Source of the DNA: Streptomyces sp. SID14478
Lineage (GTDB): Bacteria > Actinomycetota > Actinomycetes > Streptomycetales > Streptomycetaceae
NCBI RefSeq assembly: GCF_010548525.1
Contig: NZ_JAAGMG010001141.1
Coordinates: 1 to 32,074 of the forward strand
Direction of reading: 5' to 3'
DNA: 32,074 nucleotides
The notes under the pieces were generated by a model. The model had not been told where the DNA came from. It saw only the letters and a list, made by a program, of their open reading frames with translations, and ran no database searches. How positions within the stretch are numbered: the stretch's first letter is position 1; each line of letters begins with the position of its first letter. Below are positions 1-6,634 of the stretch, in pieces. The position numbers and the translations under genes are program-made.

Positions 1-834
1 GCGCTCGGCGACCGGGCCGGCCTCTTCGGCCGCGGCACGAGCGGCGAGGGCTGCGACGCCTCCTCCCTCGCCCTGCCCGGCGCCCAGGAACAGCTCCTCG
101 ACGCGCTCCTGGACACCGATACACCGGTCGTCGTGACGCTGCTCGCGGGCCGGCCCTACGCCCTCGGCCGCGCGGTCCGGGAGGGCGCGGCGCTCGTACA
201 GACCTTCTTCCCCGGGGAGGAGGGCGCGGGCGCGCTCGCCGGAGTGCTCAGCGGCCGCGTGAGACCGTCGGGCAGGCTGCCCGTCAGCATCCCCCGCGGG
301 CCCGGCGCCCAGCCGTCCACCTACCTCGCCCCCCGGCTCGGCCAGGCCACCGAGGTCTCGAACCTGGACCCGGCCCCGGCATTCGGCTTCGGCCACGGAC
401 TGACCTACACCACGTTCGCCTGGAGCGACCTGGAGATTAGCAGTGAACTCGCCGCCACGGACGGCGAGTTCGCCCTCGCCTGCACCGTGCGCAACACGGG
501 CGCGCGGCCCGGGACCGAGGTCGTCCAGCTGTATCTCCACGACCCGGTCGCGTCCGTGGTGCAGCCGGTGCAGCGGCTCATCGGCTACGTACGCCTGCCG
601 GAGCTGGCTCCGGCGGAAGCCGTACGGGTCCGGGTGCGCGTGCCCGCCGATCTCGCCTCGTTCACCGGGCGCGAGGGACGACGCCTCGTGGAGCCCGGCG
701 CACTGGAGTTGCGGCTCAGCGCGTCGAGCACCGAGCCACGGCTGACCGCACGGGTCGCCCTCACCGGGCCCGCCCGGGAACTCGACCACCGGCGCCGCCT
801 GCACGCGCATTTCACGTACGCCGTCGGCCGATAG
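1..834 (+). CDS. GH3 family beta-glucosidase/beta-xylosidase, C-terminal part (5' end outside window)
   Basis: The reading frame is open from base 1, so the gene begins upstream; 277 C-terminal residues are visible. They form the GH3 C-terminal (alpha/beta)6 domain, with the typical segments TPVVVTLLAGRPYAL, FFPGEEGAGALAGVLSG and SGRLPVSIP. The hallmark FGFGHGLTYTTF follows at about residues 128-140, then a fibronectin type III-like domain (VVQLYLHD, QRLIGYVRLPELAP) to the end. The catalytic nucleophile Asp lies in the N-terminal domain outside the window, so substrate (beta-glucoside, xyloside or other) cannot be decided. It converges with the SRPBCC gene; the 123-base gap holds no convincing terminator but does contain an orphan ribosome-binding site and ATG near 923. 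Confidence 0.93.
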   Translation, partial: ALGDRAGLFGRGTSGEGCDASSLALPGAQEQLLDALLDTDTPVVVTLLAGRPYALGRAVREGAALVQTFFPGEEGAGALAGVLSGRVRPSGRLPVSIPRGPGAQPSTYLAPRLGQATEVSNLDPAPAFGFGHGLTYTTFAWSDLEISSELAATDGEFALACTVRNTGARPGTEVVQLYLHDPVASVVQPVQRLIGYVRLPELAPAEAVRVRVRVPADLASFTGREGRRLVEPGALELRLSASSTEPRLTARVALTGPARELDHRRRLHAHFTYAVGR

Positions 835-957
835 ACCCGACGGCGCCTCGTCACGCCTCGCCGCCCGCAGAAGGCTTTCGCAGCAGTTGCCGAAACATTC
901 ACCCCGCTCTTGAGGAGGAGGCATGTGCGAGGGCGACGACCACGCCGGGATCCGGGA

Positions 958-1443
958 TCAGGACGGGGGGTCGGTCCGGTCCTGGGCGTCGTGCGGAGTG
1001 AGGGCCTCGGCCAGTGCACGGGGCAGGGTGCGGGTGACGGTGTCCCCGAGCTTTTCGAACGTGCGCCTGAGCACCGGCTCGGCGAGCTTGGCCCACCACG
1101 GGTGGAACTCGATCGTCGCCCGGTAGACGATCTCCGTGCTCGCGCCGTGGGCCTGGAACGTCAGGTCGTCCGTCGACGTGGCGGTGCTGTTGGTCCCGAC
1201 GAAGACGAGCCGGTCGGCGTGCAGACGCTGCAGCCGGTAGTCGAGCTCCGTGCGCCGTCCGCGGAAGGTGGACACGTTGTGCCAGGTGCTGCCCTCGCGC
1301 ACGGGGCCGGCTTCCGCGTCGGTGCGCCGGCACGTCACGGTGCCGGGGTCCCACTGCTCGGCCCGCGTGAAGTCACTCAGGTAGGTGACCACCTCGTCCA
1401 GGCGATGGGGCACCGTCAGTGATCGCAGCACACGCACAGTCAT
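958..1443 (-). CDS. SRPBCC family protein (START/polyketide cyclase-like fold), next gene after gvpK
   Basis: A 161-residue protein whose length and pattern fit a single SRPBCC domain. It opens with a beta strand (VRVLRSLTVPHRLDEVVTYL), then FTRAEQWDPGT, the typical 'domain F/W..W.P' start of these ligand-binding proteins. A central antiparallel sheet follows, and a long C-terminal helix (AKLAEPVLRRTFEKLGDTVTRTL) closes the hydrophobic pocket. No signal peptide, so cytoplasmic. It lies 71 bases after the gvpK stop on the same strand with only a weak Shine-Dalgarno-like GTGAAG before its ATG, so read-through from the gas vesicle operon is plausible but unproven. The ligand is unknown. GvpZ, in the same operon, carries the same type of fold. 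Confidence 0.85.
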   Translation of the reverse strand: MTVRVLRSLTVPHRLDEVVTYLSDFTRAEQWDPGTVTCRRTDAEAGPVREGSTWHNVSTFRGRRTELDYRLQRLHADRLVFVGTNSTATSTDDLTFQAHGASTEIVYRATIEFHPWWAKLAEPVLRRTFEKLGDTVTRTLPRALAEALTPHDAQDRTDPPS

Positions 1444-1514
1444 GCTTCACGGATTCCCCGAACGGCGGGGACGATGCGCGGCGTCCCGTACCGCCCGGTG
1501 GGTACGGGAGCGTG

Positions 1515-1898
1515 TCAGCGAGGAAGGAGCGGGCCCAGGGGCCCCAGGTCGATGTTGAGGTCCTCGGGGCCGAGGTCGTAGCGCTCGCGCAGTTCCGCCA
1601 TGCGGTCCTCGAGCAGCATCAGCGTCAGGCCGATCCGCTCTTCCTGGTCCTCCGACAGATCGCCGATGTCAAAGCGGCGCAGTGCCTGACGCTCCATCAA
1701 CTGCCGCAGCAGTTCCACGATCGTCAGCACCAGCTTCATCAGGTCGCGCTCGACGGTGTCGGGCTCGATCTTGATCTGCCCGCGCCGCCTCTCCTGGACC
1801 GGCGCGGGCGCCGGAGGCGCTCCGCAGGCGGCGCAGGCCTCGGTGTCGGTGTTCTGCGCCTCCCCGTGGGGGCGGTGCGCGTCGTCGTCGGGTTTCAC
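1515..1898 (-). CDS. gvpK: Gas vesicle protein GvpK
   Basis: A 127-residue protein with the GvpK core (IKIEPDTVERDLMKLVLTIVELLRQLMERQALRRFD, then EERIGLTLMLLEDRM and the C-terminal GLGPEDLNIDLGPLG type ending). GvpK is an accessory protein needed for gas vesicle assembly in other organisms. I chose the GTG start at 1898 because it overlaps the gvpS stop by four bases (GTGA); an in-frame ATG further upstream would run through gvpS in another frame. The first 30 residues are polar and include a CAAC (CxxC) motif, an actinobacterial-looking extension absent from short GvpK proteins. It is the last recognised gvp gene of the operon. Confidence 0.93.
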   Translation of the reverse strand: MKPDDDAHRPHGEAQNTDTEACAACGAPPAPAPVQERRRGQIKIEPDTVERDLMKLVLTIVELLRQLMERQALRRFDIGDLSEDQEERIGLTLMLLEDRMAELRERYDLGPEDLNIDLGPLGPLLPR

Positions 1899-2083
1899 AG
1901 CAGGTCTTCCCAGGGTGAGGGGACATTCTCGTTGACCGAACTGATCAGCGCGTTCAGGTCGATCCGGACCAGGTCGACGTCGGCGATGCGCAGCGTGACG
2001 TCGCCGGCCAGCACCACACCGCCCGCGAGCAGCCGGTCCAGCAGGTCGACGAGCGCCACTTCCCGCCGCTCTATGACCGTCAT
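1895..2083 (-). CDS. gvpS: Gas vesicle GvpA/GvpJ-family minor shell protein (GvpS type)
   Basis: A very short (62 residue) GvpA-fold protein. It has the family's helix-strand-strand-helix pattern: ALVDLLDRLLAGGVVLAGDVTLRIADVDLVRIDLNALISSV. There is almost nothing beyond this core. In streptomycete clusters this position, between gvpL and gvpK, is called gvpS. Start ATG at 2083 overlaps the gvpL stop by four bases (ATGA) and its TGA overlaps the GTG of gvpK, so all three are probably translationally coupled. It is the most compact of three GvpA-fold proteins here; such minor paralogues are thought to nucleate or cap the shell in other systems (family knowledge, not shown here). Confidence 0.92.
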   Translation of the reverse strand: MTVIERREVALVDLLDRLLAGGVVLAGDVTLRIADVDLVRIDLNALISSVNENVPSPWEDLL

Positions 2084-2928
2084 GACACCTCACTCACCGA
2101 CGCCGGTGACCCGTCCTGCCGCTCCTCCGGGGGCTGCGAGAAGGAGTACGCGGCCCAGGGACCGGTCAGTTCCACTCGCAGGCCGGGCTGCTCGTCCTTG
2201 TGGCGGTCGACCGCTTCCATGAAGGCCTCCGACGTCGAACGCTCCACCAAATAGGCAGCGTTGAGGATGTTGCGGCCCGTCGTCCTCGCCAGTTCGGGAT
2301 TCTGCGGAGGGTGCAGGCACGTCTCGTGGGCCTGCCGCGACAGCTCGTCGTGGAGGCTCTGGGCGAACCCTTCGGCCCGGCGCCAGACCTCCTCGCGGCC
2401 ACTCCGCTCGGCCCGGCGGCGCCGCAGGTAGTCGCGGCCGGATCCCGCGGCGAGCGAGTCCGCCGAGGTCCGGCCCTGTCCGCTCCGCGCCCCGGACCCC
2501 GCGCCGCTCCCGGCGTCCGGGCTCGCCTCGGGCTCTTCCACGTACACCTTCACGCCCCATTCGACCCGCCCGTCGATGCGGTCCAGCGAGGCACGGAAGC
2601 GTTCGGCCTGCTCCTCCAGCATGGCCCGGACACCGCTGTCGTCACGGAAGACCGTGGCCAACCGCAACGGCAGCGGGCTGGCGACCGAAGCGAGGGCCCC
2701 GAGCACCCGCTGGTGTGCGCGGGCGGTGTCGGAGAGCCAGTCGAGGCTCTCCAGGTTGCGGCGCAGCGCGTCCTCGGAGAACTCCTCGGCGGGCACCGGA
2801 CTGACGACGGCCGTCAGTCCGACGTGGTGCAGCACATGCGGGGCCGCCCCCGCGACGCCGGTCAGATCCGCCGCGAGCGGGGCGTCGAGGGAACCGCAGA
2901 CCGCGTAGACGTACCGGAGTTCACTCAT
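2080..2928 (-). CDS. gvpL: Gas vesicle protein GvpL (GvpF/L family)
   Basis: A 282-residue GvpF/L-family protein. The N-terminal domain shows the family start (LRYVYAV, then GLTAVVSPV), the AHQRVL and SPLPLRLATVF motifs and the MLEEQAERFRASLDRIDGRVEWGVKVYV segment. The C-terminal domain ends with VELTGPWAAYSF, the diagnostic GvpF/L ending. Between them, residues about 131-163 form a Gly/Ser/Ala-rich linker that looks disordered. GvpF/L proteins are assembly factors that contact GvpA in other organisms. The start overlaps the gvpJ end by 8 bases. GvpF, upstream in the operon, is the second family member and lacks the long linker. Confidence 0.93.
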   Translation of the reverse strand: MSELRYVYAVCGSLDAPLAADLTGVAGAAPHVLHHVGLTAVVSPVPAEEFSEDALRRNLESLDWLSDTARAHQRVLGALASVASPLPLRLATVFRDDSGVRAMLEEQAERFRASLDRIDGRVEWGVKVYVEEPEASPDAGSGAGSGARSGQGRTSADSLAAGSGRDYLRRRRAERSGREEVWRRAEGFAQSLHDELSRQAHETCLHPPQNPELARTTGRNILNAAYLVERSTSEAFMEAVDRHKDEQPGLRVELTGPWAAYSFSQPPEERQDGSPASVSEVS

Positions 2929-3292
2929 CCCTGGTCTCCTTCTTGCGCGCCGAGTCGATCTGCTCGCGCGCGCCTGTCTCCCCAGCAGACTCCAACGCCT
3001 CCAGGCGCTCCCTCAACTCGGCGTTCTCCCGGGCGAGTTCCTTGCTCCGGGCGCCCGAGGAAAGGGCCGGGTCGTGCTCCCACCAGTCGATGCCCATCTC
3101 CTTCGCCTTGTCGACGGAGGCCACGATCAGGCGCAGTTTGATGGTGAGCAGCTCGATGTCGAGCAGGTTGATGCGGATGTCACCCGCGATCACGATGCCC
3201 TTGTCGAGGACGCGTTCGAGGATGTCGGCGAGGTTGGCCCCCGAGTTCCCGCCGCCCAGGGACGAGTCGGGAAAGGAGCTCGCGGTGCTCAT
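2921..3292 (-). CDS. gvpJ: Gas vesicle GvpA-family protein GvpJ, with coiled-coil tail
   Basis: A 123-residue protein. Residues about 18-65 form the GvpA core (LADILERVLDKGIVIAGDIRINLLDIELLTIKLRLIVASVDKA). They are followed by the WWEHDPAL segment characteristic of GvpJ and then a charged, Leu/Glu-rich coiled-coil stretch (ELARENAELRERLEALE). The tail distinguishes it from the shorter gvpS product and the Ser/Lys-rich tail of GvpA. Its ATG overlaps the gvpZ stop by four bases. GvpJ is a minor structural protein implicated in determining vesicle shape or nucleation in other species. Confidence 0.92.
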   Translation of the reverse strand: MSTASSFPDSSLGGGNSGANLADILERVLDKGIVIAGDIRINLLDIELLTIKLRLIVASVDKAKEMGIDWWEHDPALSSGARSKELARENAELRERLEALESAGETGAREQIDSARKKETRDE

Positions 3293-4455
3293 CCACGGCT
3301 CCGCGCACCCGCGGGCTCACGCCGACGACGACCGTCGTCCTCGGCCGGCTCGTCCTCGTCCTCGTACTCGTCCACGGGCTCCTCGTCCTCGTACTCCTCT
3401 TCCGGTTCCTCGACGCCCTGCTCGAACTCTTCGTCCTCGTCGAACTCTTCATCTTCGTCGACGGGCTCGTCTTCGTCGACCAGTTCGTCCTCGTCGAGGT
3501 CCTCGTACTCGCCCTCGGGCTCGTCGTCCTCGTACTCCGCATCGGCATCGACGTCGGAGTCGGAGTCGGAGTCGGTGGCGTTCTCAGCTTCCTCCTCCTC
3601 GGCCACGGCGTCGTCGTGCGTGCGCACGACCTCGCCGTCACGGATCTCTCCGCGCCAGCCGTCCGTCGCCTCACCCTTCATCGAGATGAAACGGACGAAG
3701 TGCTTGAGGTCCAGACGGGCACGGCGGCCCTGTGCCCGCCATATGTTGCCGGTCTTCTCGAAGAGACCCTTGGGGTAGTACTCGATGAGCAGCAGGACCC
3801 GCGTGAGGTTCTCCCCCAGCTCATGGAAGGTGACGACGCCCTTCGAGGTCCCCTTGGCTCCTTCGGAGGTCCAGCAGATGCGCTGGTCGGGAACCTGCTC
3901 GGTGGTGTGCGCCTTCCAACTGCGGCTCGACCAGAAGATCTTCATCTGCCAGTCGGACGTCACGTCGTCCGCACGGTTGGCGTTCTTCACGCCCCGGGCG
4001 AACGTGGAGAACTCCTGGTACTGGGTCCACTGGTCGTAGGCGGTACGGACGTCCACCCCGACGTCGATGCTCTCCAGGATGACCGTCGGCTTCTGGCCGC
4101 TGCCCGACTTGGACTTGCCCTTGCCGCCCTTGCTTCCCATGCCGAAGAGGTTCTTCGCACCGTCGACGACGCTGTCCTTGAGGTGACCGGCGCCCGTCTC
4201 GACCGCGGCACGCAACGGCCCCTTGCCCTCGGCAAGCTTGCGCCCACCGTCGAGGGCGAGTTGGGCGAAGCCCGGACTGTTGCCTTCGGCGATGTCGTTC
4301 AACTTCGTCGTCGTCTGGCCGAGCTTGCGGCCGGCGCCGGTCAGCAGGCGGGTCGCCTGCGCGGCGAGGTAGTCCTGCGCCTCCGCCTTGAGCCGGTCGG
4401 CCGCCTCGCTCTTGGCGAGGTCCTTCAACGGATTCGTCGTGGGCAGCTCAGCCAT
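3289..4455 (-). CDS. gvpZ: GvpZ: gas vesicle cluster SRPBCC protein with long acidic tail
   Basis: A 388-residue protein in three parts. Residues 1-122 are helical and basic, ending in a GSKGGKGKSKSGSG linker. Residues about 123-262 are an SRPBCC/polyketide-cyclase-type domain, opening with VILESIDVGVDVRTAYDQWTQ and continuing with the strands WQMKIFWSSRSWKAH and the helix-closing region LKHFVRFISMKGEA. Residues about 281-374 are almost entirely Asp/Glu, built from short EDE/VDEDE repeats, and are followed by a basic tip. I chose ATG 4455, which overlaps the gvpY end by 8 bases; longer in-frame readings upstream are low-complexity shadows of gvpY. Position and neighbours match streptomycete gvpZ. 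Function is not established; ligand binding plus an electrostatic tail is inference. Confidence 0.88.
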   Translation of the reverse strand: MAELPTTNPLKDLAKSEAADRLKAEAQDYLAAQATRLLTGAGRKLGQTTTKLNDIAEGNSPGFAQLALDGGRKLAEGKGPLRAAVETGAGHLKDSVVDGAKNLFGMGSKGGKGKSKSGSGQKPTVILESIDVGVDVRTAYDQWTQYQEFSTFARGVKNANRADDVTSDWQMKIFWSSRSWKAHTTEQVPDQRICWTSEGAKGTSKGVVTFHELGENLTRVLLLIEYYPKGLFEKTGNIWRAQGRRARLDLKHFVRFISMKGEATDGWRGEIRDGEVVRTHDDAVAEEEEAENATDSDSDSDVDADAEYEDDEPEGEYEDLDEDELVDEDEPVDEDEEFDEDEEFEQGVEEPEEEYEDEEPVDEYEDEDEPAEDDGRRRREPAGARSRG

Positions 4456-5086
4456 TGCCGCGCTCTCCCTTCGCTCCGGCGCGCGGAGCACGCCGCGCGG
4501 CCCCGGCGGTCTTCTTCGCCGTGCCCGAGCCCGACGTCGTCTTCGTCGTCTTCTTGGACGTGCTCTGCGAGTTCTTGGACGTGCTCTGCGTGCGCTCTCG
4601 TGGTGCCGTCTTGCGCTCCGCGGACTGGCGGGTCCGGCCGGTCTGGCCGGACTTCCGCTCGGGCGTGCGGCTGCCCTCCGATGTCGCGCCCTCGGCGGCC
4701 TTGCCGTCGTCGTCCGCGTCCTGCGTGGCCTCCTCGGCCGTGTCCTGTGCCTCTTCGGGCTCGGACGACGCGCCGTCGAGACGGTCACGGACCCCTGCCG
4801 TGCTGTTGCGCAGCTTGCCGGCCAGGCCCTCTATCTGCCGCTCGAGGATCGCCCCCGTCGCGGCCTTGCCGACACCGCGGAAGTCCTCGCGGAGCTGCCC
4901 GCTTATCTCCTTGAACTGCGGGTTCTTGTCCACCTGGCTGCGCACCATGTCCATGACGGCCTGAGGACTGAGCTGCAGCTTCTTACCGGCGACCATGGTG
5001 CCGACCGCGAACGCGAGCTTCATCTTCTTGGTGCGCCCCAGCATGTAGCCGGCGCCTACTGCGAGTCCGAGTGCTGCTCGGTTCAT
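4448..5086 (-). CDS. gvpY: GvpY: gas vesicle cluster accessory protein with Lys/Thr-rich tail
   Basis: A 212-residue protein. The N terminus is amphipathic to hydrophobic (NRAALGLAVGAGYMLGRTKKMKLAFAVGTM), long enough to lie at a membrane or vesicle surface although not a classical signal peptide. A helical middle follows (MDMVRSQVDKNPQFKEISGQLREDFRGVGKAA). The last ~100 residues are Ser/Thr/Lys/Glu-rich and probably disordered, with SKNSQSTSKKTTKTT-type repeats. It sits between gvpG (30-base gap) and gvpZ (8-base overlap), the gvpY position in streptomycete clusters. Biochemical role unknown; assignment rests on position plus overall pattern. Confidence 0.85.
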   Translation of the reverse strand: MNRAALGLAVGAGYMLGRTKKMKLAFAVGTMVAGKKLQLSPQAVMDMVRSQVDKNPQFKEISGQLREDFRGVGKAATGAILERQIEGLAGKLRNSTAGVRDRLDGASSEPEEAQDTAEEATQDADDDGKAAEGATSEGSRTPERKSGQTGRTRQSAERKTAPRERTQSTSKNSQSTSKKTTKTTSGSGTAKKTAGAARRAPRAGAKGERGNG

Positions 5087-5116
5087 GGTGTGCCGTCCGT
5101 TCCGGCGCGCCTGACA

Positions 5117-5362
5117 TCACGCGCCTGTTTGTCTTCTGTTACCGGCTTCCAGCCGGTCGAGAAGTTCGTCCTCCATTCGGTCGAACGTCTCCTCGTCGAT
5201 CTGCCCCGCCTCCAACTGCTTTTCTAGGGCGGCGAGTTGCTCCTGCACGGCGGACGGGTCGTAGTACTGGCGCTCTGCCTCGGCGACCACCTGGTCCAGC
5301 GCCCAGAAGGAGCCTCTGACCGGGGCCAGCGGCAACAGGAGCACCTCGCTCAGCAGACCCAT
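5117..5362 (-). CDS. gvpG: Gas vesicle protein GvpG
   Basis: An 81-residue protein with the GvpG signature: an N-terminal segment GLLSEVLLLPLAPVRGSFWALDQVVAEAERQYYDP, then a predicted coiled coil (VQEQLAALEKQLEAGQIDEETFDRMEDELLDRL). GvpG is a small helical assembly factor associated with GvpF/L proteins. It starts 10 bases after the gvpF stop. Length is normal for the family. Confidence 0.92.
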   Translation of the reverse strand: MGLLSEVLLLPLAPVRGSFWALDQVVAEAERQYYDPSAVQEQLAALEKQLEAGQIDEETFDRMEDELLDRLEAGNRRQTGA

Positions 5363-5372
5363 GACAGCCTCC

Positions 5373-6116
5373 TCAACCGACCGCGGACGCTTCCGGAGCC
5401 GGCTCCACGAAGCTGTACGGCGGGAGCGGGCCGTTCACCTTGAAGACCAGGTGGGGATGGGCCTGCTGGTGTTCCTCGATCGCCCTCAGCAGGTGTTCGG
5501 GGGAAGAACGGTCCACCAGGAAGGAGAGGTTGACTATCCACCCGCTGCCGTCGGGCGCGGGGCTCACGGCCTCCGCGTGCGGCTCCAGCGCCGCGCGTAC
5601 CGCCTCGGCGTCCACCGCTTCGCGCTGCTGCACGGCGCCCGCCACCGCCTCGCCCAGGCGCAGCTTGTCCTCGTGCGAGCCGCCGCCGGCGGTGCGATTG
5701 CGCTCCACCAGAGCGCGCAGCTCGGCGTCCCCGGACATCACCTCGCGCAGGACCGCGTCCTCGTCGTGCTGGACCTTGACGTTGTACTCGACACGGTCGC
5801 GCAGGCTGCGCAGCCGCTCCTGATAGTGCTCGGCGCGCCCGTCGAGCGCGGCCGCGACCGCGTCGTCGTCCGCGGCGATGCTGCCGAAGCGCAGGGGCAG
5901 CACGGTGCCTCCGCCGCCCGCCTCGGACAGGACGTTCTGGTGGGCGAGCAGGTCCCGGCGCTTGGGGCGCAGGTTCTCGGGGGCGTCACTGACGACCGCG
6001 GTCAGCCCGGCGGACGTGACGGTGCGGACCGTCAGCGCGGGGCTGCCGATGCCCTCCATCCCCGTGGGAAGAGTGGGGTGGTCGGCGGCCGCGATCCCGT
6101 AGACGTACGTGCTCAT
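5373..6116 (-). CDS. gvpF: Gas vesicle protein GvpF (GvpF/L family)
   Basis: A 247-residue GvpF/L protein. It starts with STYVYGIAAADHP, has the GLTAVVSDAPE, LLAHQNVLSEA and GTVLPLRFGSIA motifs, and a helical region LRSLRDRVEYNVKVQHDEDAVL. It closes with the C-terminal domain HLVFKVNGPLPPYSFVE, diagnostic of the family. The ATG shares one base with the gvpA stop codon (TAATG), giving tight coupling between the major shell gene and this assembly factor. Compared with GvpL in the same operon it lacks the Gly/Ser linker. Confidence 0.94.
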   Translation of the reverse strand: MSTYVYGIAAADHPTLPTGMEGIGSPALTVRTVTSAGLTAVVSDAPENLRPKRRDLLAHQNVLSEAGGGGTVLPLRFGSIAADDDAVAAALDGRAEHYQERLRSLRDRVEYNVKVQHDEDAVLREVMSGDAELRALVERNRTAGGGSHEDKLRLGEAVAGAVQQREAVDAEAVRAALEPHAEAVSPAPDGSGWIVNLSFLVDRSSPEHLLRAIEEHQQAHPHLVFKVNGPLPPYSFVEPAPEASAVG

Positions 6117-6523
6117 TACTGCTCCTCCTTGCGGCTGGACGTGCGGCGCTGACGCGACTTGGACGAACCTTCCTCGCGCGCCTGGTTGAACGCCTCGGAG
6201 ACCGTCTCCGCGGCGCCGGACAGCGCGCCCTTGGTCTTGCCCCTGGCGCCGGATTCCACCGTGTCGCCGACCATGTCCGTCAGGCCGGAGGGCTTCTTGG
6301 CGCCGGTCTCCAGGTCGAGGCGGTTACAGGCCTCGGCGAAGCGCAGGTACGTGTCGACACTCGCGATGACGACCCGCACGTCGATCTTCAGGATCTCGAT
6401 GCCGACCAGGGACACGCGGACGAACGCGTCGATGACGATCCCGCGGTCCAGGACCAGCTCGAGGACGTCGTAAAGTCCGCTGGTCCCGCCGCCTCCACCG
6501 CCGCCTTGAGTGGCAACAGTCAT
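6116..6523 (-). CDS. gvpA: Gas vesicle major structural protein GvpA, with long C-terminal extension
   Basis: A 135-residue protein. After a run of seven glycines, residues about 16-65 match the GvpA shell core: [49 protein letters not shown]. GvpA packs helically to build the hydrophobic-lined shell of gas vesicles. Typical GvpA ends at about 70-75 residues; this one continues for ~60 more, first [13 protein letters not shown], then a Ser/Lys/Arg-rich tail ([16 protein letters not shown]). Actinobacterial members share such extensions. The ribosome-binding site is very strong (AGAGGAGGT at 6531-6539, 7 bases before the ATG), fitting the most abundant product. gvpF follows with a one-base overlap. 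Confidence 0.94.
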   Translation of the reverse strand: MTVATQGGGGGGGTSGLYDVLELVLDRGIVIDAFVRVSLVGIEILKIDVRVVIASVDTYLRFAEACNRLDLETGAKKPSGLTDMVGDTVESGARGKTKGALSGAAETVSEAFNQAREEGSSKSRQRRTSSRKEEQ

Positions 6524-6530
6524 GGGCAGT

Positions 6531-6539
6531 ACCTCCTCT
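6531..6539 (-). promoter_or_regulatory. Strong ribosome-binding site of gvpA
   Basis: AGAGGAGGT on the minus strand, 7 bases upstream of the gvpA ATG. It is nearly fully complementary to the 16S rRNA 3' end and clearly better than the sites of the other gvp genes, most of which start by overlap. This fits high-level synthesis of the main shell protein from a polycistronic message. Confidence 0.8.
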
Positions 6540-6566
6540 TCTTTCGTGTACGCCGTGGGGACGGGG

Positions 6567-6585
6567 CGCGGAAAACGCGCGCCGC
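6567..6585 (-). promoter_or_regulatory. Hairpin in the gvpO-gvpA gap (proximal to gvpA)
   Basis: GGCGCG and CGCGCC form a perfect 6-bp stem around a 7-base loop containing four Ts on the minus strand. It lies about 30 bases upstream of the gvpA ribosome-binding site in the only sizeable gap of the operon. It could stabilise a processed transcript end or modulate gvpA expression. Confidence 0.4.
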
Positions 6586-6604
6586 CGCCTGGCTTTCTCG
6601 GTGT

Positions 6605-6625
6605 GCCGGGGCCGTGGGCCCCGGC
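6605..6625 (-). terminator. GC hairpin just after gvpO (partial terminator or attenuator)
   Basis: GCCGGGGCC and GGCCCCGGC form a perfect 9-bp stem with a 3-base loop, starting 10 bases after the gvpO stop. No U-run follows on the minus strand, as is usual for streptomycete terminators. Placed inside the operon, it probably acts as a partial terminator or a processing/stability element that separates the level of gvpO from that of gvpA and later genes. Confidence 0.55.
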
Positions 6626-6634
6626 TTCTCGCTG

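Noticed and set aside
3330..3590. Low-complexity GTCCTCGTC-type repeats, at first sight a satellite or CRISPR-like array
   Set aside because: They are the Asp/Glu codons of the GvpZ acidic tail on the minus strand; no regular spacer structure.
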